Below are positions 55,932 to 64,000 of a DNA stretch of 64,000 nt, piece after piece; the first letter of the stretch is position 1; the number at the start of each line of letters is the position of its first letter. A program made the position numbers and the translations under genes. This DNA is from Sorex araneus. Its lineage: Eukaryota; Chordata; Mammalia; Eulipotyphla; Soricidae. Location: the NCBI RefSeq assembly GCF_027595985.1, contig NC_073307.1, positions 10,746,432-10,810,431 of the forward strand. The letters are read 5' to 3'. The notes below the pieces were generated by a model, which did not search any database, had not been told where the DNA came from, and saw only the letters and a list, made by a program, of their open reading frames with translations.

Positions 55932-56070
55932 AGGACCTGAGAGACAATACAGAGGTTAAGGTGCTTCACTGCACCTGGAAAACCCAGTTTCCAGTTTTGT
56001 TTCCATGTACCCCCCGGATGGATCCCTGAGCATAGCTGAGTGTGGTCCCTACCCACCAAACAAATGGATC
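55932..56070 (+). repeat. Diverged SINE-A
   Basis: 'taggacctgagagacaatacagaggttaaggtgcttcactgcacctgg', 'tggatccctgagcatagctgagtgtggtccctaccc' keep the SINE order. Confidence 0.68.
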
Positions 56071-56800
56071 ACAAAATTATGACCCTGTATGTATGTCATT
56101 ATATGATAAATCTAATATCCTGAACATATAATTGTATTAAGATGTAATTACAGTGAAATTGAAATTAACATTTTAATGTCCTTGTAAACAAAGAACATAC
56201 TAAAATTTAGAGTATTGCTATAAAAGACATTTAGGATTAGTTTCAATACTCTGATACACATTAGGGCACACCACACTTTCTCTTGTTTGTTAAATGAACT
56301 TAAACATATATGAAAGAGACTGTTCATTGACTAAGTACCATATAAAAATGTAAAATGGTCAATTACTGTCTTCTATGAAGTCCTTTCAACACAGCATTAA
56401 ATGATGCGTATAAAAATGAAGATCCCTTACATGAATTCAAATCACAATCTAGTGCCTAAAATTCCTGGAAACTGATTCCAACATCTAATGAGATTTGAGT
56501 TACTTTCGTGTACATTAGGCTTAATTTCTAGTAACATTAGCAAGCTGACAAGACTTCAATTCCTTGATGAAATTTTAAAATGCAGATTTTAAAGCAAAGT
56601 GGTTCTTAATAACCCACATTAATTATAGGCATGCATATAATAATGTATTAATCAAATTAAATAATTTTTAGTTGCAAAAACTACTTCAGACAGCGCAAAT
56701 TATTTAAGGTTATTTCATCCATATGCCAGAAATTTTAAGCTTTAATATATTTTGTGAATCACATCCTGTTTATACATTTATCAGCTGACATCTGGACTTT
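56071..56800. other. Unmarked AT-rich DNA
   Basis: No feature is recognised. Confidence 0.5.
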
Positions 56801-57145
56801 ATTTTTTTTTATACTTTTTACTGAATCACTGTGAGATAGACCCTTACAAAGCTGTTCATGATGAGACTTCAGTCGTACAGTATTCTGACACCCATCTCTC
56901 CACCAGTGACATTTCCCAGCAAGAGTGTCCCCAGGTTCCCTCCCATCACCCCCCACTGCTTATCTGATTCTATAGCAGGCTCTTTGCCTCTCTCTCCTCC
57001 CTCTCTCACCCTCCCCTTCTCTCTCCCTCTCTCCCTCCTACCCTCCCCTCCACCCCGCCCTCTCTGTTTCTGTCTCTGTTTCTCTGTATCTGTATCTGCC
57101 TTTCTGTCTCTCTGTCTGTCTCTTTCTCTCTCTCTCTCTCATTAT
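56801..57145 (-). mobile_element. L1 3' end with long polypurine tract
   Basis: T-rich left edge, 'tactgaatcactgtgagatagacccttacaaagct' and the 'acacccatctctccaccagtgacattt' block, then a long (ct)n-type polypyrimidine stretch at 56,985-57,140, which on the minus strand is the L1 3'UTR polypurine tract. The 125-codon frame over it is low-complexity. Confidence 0.9.
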
Positions 57146-57275
57146 CAAGATAGAGAAGAGACCAGTATGACAATAATATCTGGGAATGATTACACTGGAC
57201 AAGATCTGAGGGCTAGGTACAAGGTAAGTAGGTAAAGGGACATTCTTGACATTTGGACTTTAAAAGAGAAAGTAT

Positions 57276-57345
57276 CGAGCTGGAGAGACAGTACCTATCT
57301 TGAGTGCTTCTGGCCCAGCTTTGATTCCCACCACCCTCTAGGCAC
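57276..57345 (+). repeat. Truncated SINE-A
   Basis: 'gagctggagagacagtacctatcttgag' and 'ctttgattcccaccaccctctaggcac' are a SINE-A head and early body. The rest is missing. Confidence 0.6.
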
Positions 57346-58661
57346 ATGGAGACTGCTCTTTGAATGTGATATATAAGAATTGCAATATTGATAGCAATAG
57401 GTGATTAGCAAAAGAGATAACTTTATATCCACTTTATGTTACTTTTAATTTACAAGAAAAATATTTGCCCATCAGAAAGTGTCTCTTTCCTACATTTTTT
57501 TCCTTAAATTTTTGAGATTTACTGAGTTACTAACATTGAAATTTTAGTACTCTGTAAAAGCACGGTGGGAGTCATGGTTTCATAAGCAGAACATTAGTTA
57601 TTTTTGTAAGATTGTGTAATTTCCCACAGGATTTCCACAATAACATTTGTTTTCCTGTATAATAGAACAAATTGCCTGTGTTTGCTTTAGATATAAAGTA
57701 ATTTTGTGTACAGCAGAATCCCAGTATAAGAAACACATCTGTTTATGGTACATGAATAGTTATGAACTGAGGTGCTCAAATAGTTTTACTACCTAAGCAT
57801 TGCTTCTGTTACATTTCTTGTATCAAATGGAAGCCTCTATTTTTATATTTTGATAGTTGTATTCAAACCTAAAAATAATTTCAAGTGCTCTGCTTTGGAA
57901 CAGAAGATAAAATTGCTAAAGTTTGTTGCAGGCAAGACAGTTTCTTGGTCAGCATTTTTAATGTCAGTTGTCCGTTGATGTTAAAGTTAATTTAAAATGT
58001 TTATTAACATTTAGGGAACTTATTTTAGTAAGAATCGACTATGGACACACGTCTAAAACAAAATTATAGATGTTCTCACAGAGACTTTAGAACTATTGTC
58101 ATTTTCCTATCCTCAGTAGCTGAAAAGATTTTGCTAGGAGAATGGAATTTTTAATTTAAAATATTTCATTATTAAGATGGATTAAAAGAAAGTACATTTA
58201 TGAGATATCTGAATATTACAGCATCTCCTCTAGAACAGAATATTCAGGCTGGAAAATAATTACCCAAATTTAACTTTTTCAAGTGGGTCACTTATCCTAC
58301 CATATTGAAAAAGATATTCAGAATGATGACCATTTGATATTTAACCTGAATCATAAAACATGAGCCAAATATAACCATAGGTATGTATCCAAAGTATTAC
58401 TTTTTGGTGAAATATTAATGTTTCCTTAAAAATTCTGTATTATAATTTCCTAAAACTTTACAGAACAACTCACTAAGGTATTTTTGCAAGAACATATATA
58501 TCACATGAAGATAATATTAAATTGTGACATGATTTTTCATGTAAAAAGCAGTAAGACTTGTCACATGAAAAATTATAGGATAAATTTGCAAGTGAATTGG
58601 ACAAGGACACAATTACTACTACAGTTTTGTTTTGGTTGTAAGAGTAGTATAGTTTGTTCCT
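57346..58661. other. Long AT-rich stretch without features
   Basis: No gene or repeat family is recognised. A palindrome-like 'cttgtcacatgaaaaat' block resembles the nearby 'gacatgatttttcatgt'. Confidence 0.5.
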
Positions 58662-58680
58662 CTGTATCACATGTACTTTT

Positions 58681-59329
58681 TTATGTGGGATTTCTTTTTT
58701 TTTAAATAAGAATTTTATTTTATTGAATCACCATGTGGAAAATCTCAATGCTTTCAGGCTTAAGTCTTAGTCATACAATGCTGAAACAACAATCTCTTCA
58801 CCAGTGCCCATATCTCACCACCAAAAAAAAAAACCACAGTACCCCTCCCATCCCGCCCACCCCCACGCCCCCCCCCACTGCCTTGTAACTGATAAATTTC
58901 ACTTTACTTTCTATTTACTTTGGTTACATTCAATATTTCAACACAAACCTCACTACTATTGTTAGGAGTATCCCACAAGAGTCAGACCTGTTGTGAAGAG
59001 ATATGAGGTTTTGTATTTCTGTACTTTAGCAACTAAGTCCAGGGAGATTTCTTCTGGATATTAGATCATTGCAAGCTTGTAAACCCCATCTGTGGTCATC
59101 ATAATATGGCGGTCACCACGCCCTTCATCCCCGGCAAGGAAGAGGCGAGAGAGAGAGAGAAATACCTTTCCCCTCCTGGGCGGGCATGGGGTCATGGCTT
59201 AGTTCTCAGGCTGGAGACATTCTGCGAGGAGCTGCCCATGTCAAAAGCTGGGTCTGGATTCACGCCCGTGCAACTGCGGAGAGGCCGCACACGCATGCAG
59301 CCCCCAGGATCACATCTTGGCGGCAGGAG
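58681..59329 (-). mobile_element. L1 3' end with GC-rich segment
   Basis: Minus-strand L1 3' end (58,693-59,040) matching the copy at 2.7 kb, continuing into a GC-rich segment (59,040-59,329). Flanking 19-bp sequences ctgtatcacatgtactttt (58,662-58,680) and ctgtattacatatactttt (59,330-59,348) differ at two sites and look like the target duplication, which places the GC-rich segment inside the insertion. The 12 bases at 58,681-58,692 lie beyond the poly(A) and could be a short 3' transduction. Confidence 0.75.
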
Positions 59330-59414
59330 CTGTATTACATATACTTTTAACTACAGTACATATAACATTTTCACAACCTTGTATACAGTGTCATTATCCC
59401 CTATTAATATAGTT

Positions 59415-59657
59415 CATCACTGTCATCCCGTTGCTCATCGATTTGCTTGAACGGGTGCCAGTAACATCTCCATTGTGAGACTTGTTGTTACTGTTTTTGG
59501 CATATGGAATACGCCATGGGTAGCTTGCCAGGCTCTGCCGTGGACGGGCGAGATACTCTTGGTAGCTTGCTGGGCTCTCTGAGAGGGATGGAGGAATCAA
59601 ACCTGGGTCGGCCATGTACAGGGTAAATGCCCTACCCACTGTGCTATGGCTCCAGCC
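59415..59657 (-). repeat. SINE-B
   Basis: Near-consensus minus-strand copy with RTE tail block at the left and head 'agtgggtagggcatttac' (complement) to 59,657. Flanks ctattaatatagtt (59,401) and ctattgatatggtt (59,658) are a 14-bp duplication with two changes. Confidence 0.96.
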
Positions 59658-59671
59658 CTATTGATATGGTT

Positions 59672-61866
59672 AAAATTTATAAAGAAAATATCATTAAATG
59701 ATGTAATTGACATTTAATGCAACTGCAAAGTGGAAATTCTTGTACCAAGCAATCATGCATGACATGGGAGAAAATACCCTAAGTCAGAAGCTCCGGAAGT
59801 CACTTCTCATTCATCCGCAGGTCCCCTGATGCATCCTTGATCACCGACAGCCTCATCCTGCTCCTGACAGATGCTCTAGATGCTGCTTCATGTGAGAGGG
59901 AAGTTCTGGTTCAGCCCATCTTGCTGTCATGCTTCTGGCAACCTACTCAGTAGCTAATGTCTCCAGCTCAGATGAAATTGTCTGGATTAATGGATCCCAT
60001 GTCAGCTTTCAGAAATGGAGACATGATAAAAATTGTGACCTTGATGCATTAGAGATTGAAGCTGAGGCTACATTTAGCATAAGGGCTGGTTTTTGATATG
60101 AAACACACTCCATCTTTGGAGAGTAAACATCTGGGAACACTAATGAGCCTGTTTCACCCAGAGTCTCTCCTTTCTTCTCCTCCAATCTTCAAAAAAGCGA
60201 AGGCTAGTCAACTCCATCAGCATCTCTGACACAGCTGATAAAATTGAGGCTAAGACACTGTATAAAACAGGGCCACGATTCATCAGCTTACTATCACACC
60301 CTTGGCCAGTAAAGGAGAATGATGGTTTTCAAAAGGTTGCTGTAGCAACCCCTTCAAATGTCTCTGGACCCAACCCCTGGGAAATGTCTCACTGGGACTC
60401 AAGTTAAAATCAACATTTATATTGTGGTTCTGCTTTTACTGGTTGCTCTATTACCAGAGACTAAATTTCTGGTAGAAGCAAGCTGCCACAGCTAGATGAT
60501 GTTGTCCAATGGGCAACTCACAGGAGCTTTGCAAAGTACCAGTGCATGGTGCATCCAAAATGATAACAATATCTACATGACTTGATGGAAATCTTGTCCT
60601 GGGTTAAGACTTGGTGCCCGAAGATTCTACACCCTAGACTGCAGAGAGGACTGATCAAGTATCACTCTGTCAGAAGCATCTTCTTGCCCTGTCTCACTTT
60701 CTCATTTCTCCAAGTTAGTGTCTGATGTGTCAGCTGACATTGGGTAGAATGACTCTCTAGTTTATATCTGTGTAGTAGGAAAGATGTTAATTAAAGCCAC
60801 AAAGTTAAGCAAAACAATATATAAAAAAACAAAGTCCACAGATAATAACATTGTTAACAGCAGTATTTTCTTCTCATCGATATATGAATAGCATTACTTG
60901 AAAGCCTACTCTAATTTTTAAATCCTAACACCTAGTTAGTAACCCTGACTATTAGAGAGTTCTTTATCAAGCAAAGAGAGCATGGGGTGTCGATTCTCTA
61001 CAGCCACCATTAATCCTGTATCTTTCAAAGAGAATGCTCCCTGGAACAGACTGAGGATATAGACACCACCACTCGCCAGCAAAGGTATCAGAGAGACACT
61101 AAGGAAACTTAAAAGGAACAAATCTTATTTGAGATGCAAATGCTTCCCTTGGAAACATTTTAGGAAGGGTGAGTATTATTTCCTAATTCTGTTTTTCTCA
61201 TTTCTTGGGAAATATGAGACAGGAGGTGATTTACCCAGAATTAAGGGAAGAATTTTAGCAGTTAGAAAACTACATTTTCATTGTGTAATTTCTGTTACAA
61301 CCTTACTTTTTTAGGCCAATACACACAGCTCAGGAAATATGGGAATTGCCACAAAACTCAGCACATTTATGCCATGTGACAATTTTGGGCCACAGTGTCT
61401 GACAATGCAAATCACTTTCAGGCTTGCTGGCTAATTTTTAGATTTATGCAGGGAATAAATAAAAAATAAAAATGGTGGTATGATGGACGTAAGAAAAAGT
61501 TATTTTGCAAATGTAATTATGCTTCTCAAAAATGTTGCTAAGTTTGACCAAAGTCCTAGATGTATATCACCTGATCATATTGATAGATGCTGAAAAATCT
61601 TATTGACTATGAGTAAATATTCAAGTATGATAAAATAATAAAGTTGGAACATACCTCACAATATAAAGGCCATATTACCAAACCGTAACTAACATCATAA
61701 TCAGTAGTAAAAAAAGTAAAGCTTTTCCCTTTAGATATGGAACTTGACCAAAATAAGTACTCTCATCACTACTATTCAGTAGTTCTGATCAGAAAAATTG
61801 ATCAAGAAAAATGTAAAAGAAATCCAGATTGGACAATAGCAATCTCAATGGGATGAAATGGCATCA
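59672..61866. other. Unassigned DNA; 59.76-60.78 kb less AT-rich
   Basis: 59,760-60,780 differs from its surroundings by moderate GC and long phrases with natural codon-like texture on plus (for example a frame reading SSDEIVWINGSHVSF near 59,966), but stops are frequent and I recognise no protein or repeat. The remainder is AT-rich and blank. Confidence 0.3.
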
Positions 61867-61882
61867 CTACTAGGTTATCCTT

Positions 61883-62121
61883 GGGACTGGAGTGATAGCA
61901 CAGCAGGTAAGGCGTTTGCCTTGCACACGGCCAACTCAGGTTCGATTCCTCTGTCCCTCTGGGAGAGCCCAGCAAGCTACCGAGAGTATCTCGCCCACAC
62001 GGCAGAGCCTGGCAAGCTACCTGTGGCGTAATCGATATACAAAAAACAGTAATAAAAAGTCTCACAATGGAGACGTTGCTGGTGCCTGCTCGAGCAAATC
62101 GATGAACAACGGGATGACAGT
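61883..62121 (+). repeat. SINE-B with perfect 17-bp duplication
   Basis: The best-dated SINE-B: head 'gggactggagtgatagcacagcaggtaaggcg', box B 'aggttcgattcc', RTE 5'UTR block 'gagagcccagcaagctaccgagagtatctcgcccacacgg', and a tail whose frame reads WRRCWCLLEQIDEQRDDS, the RTE C-terminus. The duplication actactaggttatcctt lies at 61,866-61,882 and 62,122-62,138. Confidence 0.98.
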
Positions 62122-62159
62122 ACTACTAGGTTATCCTTATTCAAAGTGTTGAATTATGC

Positions 62160-62307
62160 TGCTTTTTCGCTTGTTTGGGGCCCACAGCCCAGGAGTTCTC
62201 AGAGATCTCTCCTAGCAAGGCTCAGGGGACCATATGTGTTCCAGGGATTAAACCCATGTCAGCTACATGCAAGGAAGCACCCTACCTGGAGTCCTATCTC
62301 CAAGCCC
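62160..62307 (-). repeat. SINE-A, diverged
   Basis: Minus strand shows 'cacatatggtcccctgagcc' and a head complement 'acccatgtcagctacatgcaagg...ctatctccaagccct'. It starts 22 bp after the SINE-B duplication. Confidence 0.85.
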
Positions 62308-62336
62308 TATAACTGCTACTTTTTCTAAAACAAGAG

Positions 62337-62371
62337 AAATCCACCAAACTCTGAATGAGTTTGGTGGATTT
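62337..62371. repeat. Short perfect inverted repeat
   Basis: Arms aaatccaccaaactc (62,337-62,351) and gagtttggtggattt (62,357-62,371) with a 5-nt loop. No known function. Confidence 0.95.
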
Positions 62372-62519
62372 TTGAAATATACTGGCTGCCAAAACATGTC
62401 AACTCACTAAATGCTGTAAGAAGCTATACACACACATAGATTTTTCCGTGTTTTACTTTCCTAATGAGTTTTTCCATAAAATAGATTCAAAATATCTGAT
62501 CTGAGTGGAATACATTTGT

Positions 62520-62682
62520 TTATTCCTGTGTTGTTTTGTTTCGGGGCCACAAAGAGGTTCCCAAGGGCTCTAGGCTTGGGGGTCTGTCCTGGAAGTTCTC
62601 AGGGGATCTATAGTACCAGGGATTGAACCAAGGATTCCTACATGCAGAGTAGGTGAACAGCCCATTGAGTAATTCTCTCCAG
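62520..62682 (-). repeat. SINE-A, diverged
   Basis: 'ggggccacaaagaggttcccaagggctc', 'ctcaggggatctatagtaccagggattgaacc' and a head complement ending 'attctctccagttt'. Confidence 0.8.
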
Positions 62683-63170
62683 TTTGGAAAGACATGATTT
62701 ATCATTGACATTTTGACTGTTCTAGCAATTGTACTGGTTAAAACTTTTCTTAACACTTCTATTTTTCTAAATATGCATTTTAAAACATTAACATGTAAAG
62801 ACTGGATAGTAGAATTCACATCACACATATTGTTTATCTGCATCATAATAAAAGTACCAAATTCCTTTCACCTAGCTATTACAACATTTTTGGTACATTT
62901 AAAAATAAAACTTCTGGCAGTGCCATTTCAGTTCACAATATGCGTGCCCAACAATATATGATGAATGTCTCAATTCTCATCTTAAAAATCTTGTTTGGAG
63001 CCAAAAGTTATAGTTATAGATTTTTAACTCTTAAAATATATTAGAAAGTTGGATAAGTTTCCAGAAAGTATTTCTTTTCAAATGGAAAGTGGCTTAAGAG
63101 TTTATGGAAGCATGCTTATAACTCAGAGTAGACCACACTTGAGGATGACCCTTATTTTTATTTTACTGGA
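62683..63170. other. Unmarked AT-rich DNA
   Basis: No feature is recognised. Confidence 0.5.
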
Positions 63171-63415
63171 CTGTAGCACTGTCACCCCATTGTTCATCAA
63201 TTTGCTCAAGCGGGCACCAGTAATGTCTCCACTGTGAGACTTGTTGTTACTGTTTTTGGCCGTTCGAATACACCACGGGTAGCTTGCCAGGTTCTGCCCT
63301 GTGGGCGGGATACTCATGGTAGCTTACCGGGCTCTCTGAGAGGGACGGAGAAATCAAATCCGGGTCAGCTGAGTACAAGGCAAATGCCCTACCCACTGTG
63401 CTATGGCTCCAGCCC
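63171..63415 (-). repeat. SINE-B
   Basis: Complete minus-strand copy from tail 'ctgtagcactgtcaccccattgttcatc' to head 'gtgggtagggcatttgcc' (complement). The duplication is not clear in the T-rich flanks. Confidence 0.95.
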
Positions 63416-63428
63416 AGTCTTATTTTTT

Positions 63429-63987
63429 TAGTCCAGTTTTATTTTCCACAACAACAAAAATAATTATAAAGGGAAGGGCAGTCACAGAAATCAACATCTG
63501 TGATTTAATCCTTTCTTTACTACTTCCAGAATATTCTATTTGTCCCTGGTTCCCCTTTTATGTCTTTTGCAACTTCAGTTGGAAACATCACTGAGGGCAG
63601 CAAGAGCCATACTCACAGCACCGTCTAGCATGAGTATGGGTAAGGATCATATATTGGCACCTTCTGCAAAAGGGTAGGAAGCTTGATAATTTTTCAGTTT
63701 AGGCAAGAATCCTACTTTCTTGAGAGTTTTTATTTTTATGAAATGGAATCATTCTAGAAATCCAATAAATATCACTAGAAAATAAATAAAAGAGACATTG
63801 TGCCTAATATAGCCAAATGCTGGTGTTTTAAGAAATGTTGAATTTGGGTTTTGATTTTTTTTGCACTAATTGTTGTAAATATCTCTATAGACTAACCATA
63901 ATTTTGTCACAAAATAGTGAGCTCTGTTACCACAGATTTATAAGAACATTGATAAGGCCACCAATTTTAATAAAATATACCTGAATA
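63429..63987. other. Unmarked AT-rich DNA
   Basis: No feature is recognised. Confidence 0.5.
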
Positions 63988-64000
63988 TGGCTGGAGTGAT
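63988..64000 (+). repeat. Start of a SINE cut by the window edge
   Basis: 'tggctggagtgat' is the first part of the shared SINE-A/SINE-B head. Confidence 0.65.

Noticed and set aside
56858-57235. 125-codon Ser/Pro/Leu-rich frame
   Set aside because: Translation of the polypyrimidine complement of the L1 3'UTR polypurine tract.
1-64000. CRISPR arrays, bacterial operons, riboswitches, ribosome binding sites
   Set aside because: The repeats are dispersed SINEs and LINEs of a mammalian genome; no regularly spaced direct repeats or bacterial genes are present.

Overview
The window looks like intergenic or deep intronic mammalian DNA from a shrew, most likely Sorex araneus (common shrew). I infer this from three repeat families recalled from memory: a tRNA-headed SINE starting 'ggggctggagc', a shrew-type L1 3' end, and an RTE-clade LINE matching the element catalogued as RTE1_Sar. 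No intact cellular gene, exon series, rRNA, functional tRNA or CRISPR array is visible. The sequence is AT-rich and is built from layer upon layer of retrotransposons. Two retropseudogenes are visible: MRPL42 at 22,373-22,817 (secure) and an unrecognised coiled-coil-like one near 53.6 kb (tentative).

Working names used here. SINE-A: a tRNA-like head with Pol III A and B boxes, a short unique body ending 'ggtgtgacccaaa', and an A-rich tail, so probably L1-mobilised. SINE-B: the same head, but the body matches the 5'UTR of the RTE element, the last ~60 bp match the C-terminal codons of the RTE ORF, and the tail is a short repeat (acagtg or similar). idRTE: internally deleted RTE copies joining the RTE 5' region to its 3' tail, without the tRNA head.

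Layout. 0-13 kb: SINEs, a truncated L1 with a perfect duplication (2.7-3.1 kb), older L1 pieces and unique AT-rich DNA. 13-17 kb: unique DNA, then a solo endogenous retroviral LTR (14,179-15,368) with a 6-bp target duplication. 17-21 kb: microsatellites and a fragmented L2 invaded by L1. 21.8-24 kb: pieces of a second related LTR, two SINE-B copies and the MRPL42 retropseudogene. 25.2-30.2 kb: an RTE-rich island with one copy keeping 5'UTR plus endonuclease and a second that is internally deleted. 32.9-35.3 kb: the longest RTE copy, covering the reverse transcriptase and C-terminus, with a young SINE-A nested in it and a perfect 32-bp inverted repeat at its 5' end. 36-64 kb: further L1 3' ends, SINEs, idRTEs, two SINE/idRTE copies with a 5' inversion, a MIR and long unmarked AT-rich stretches.

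How the parts work together: the window records a three-tier parasite system. An autonomous RTE, now dead here, could have supplied the enzyme. idRTEs and SINE-B carry its 3' end and so could be copied by it. SINE-A carries an A-rich tail and probably used L1. The RTE is the element I recall being reported as horizontally transferred between parasitic nematodes and the common shrew. Database comparison would be needed to confirm species, family names and ages.
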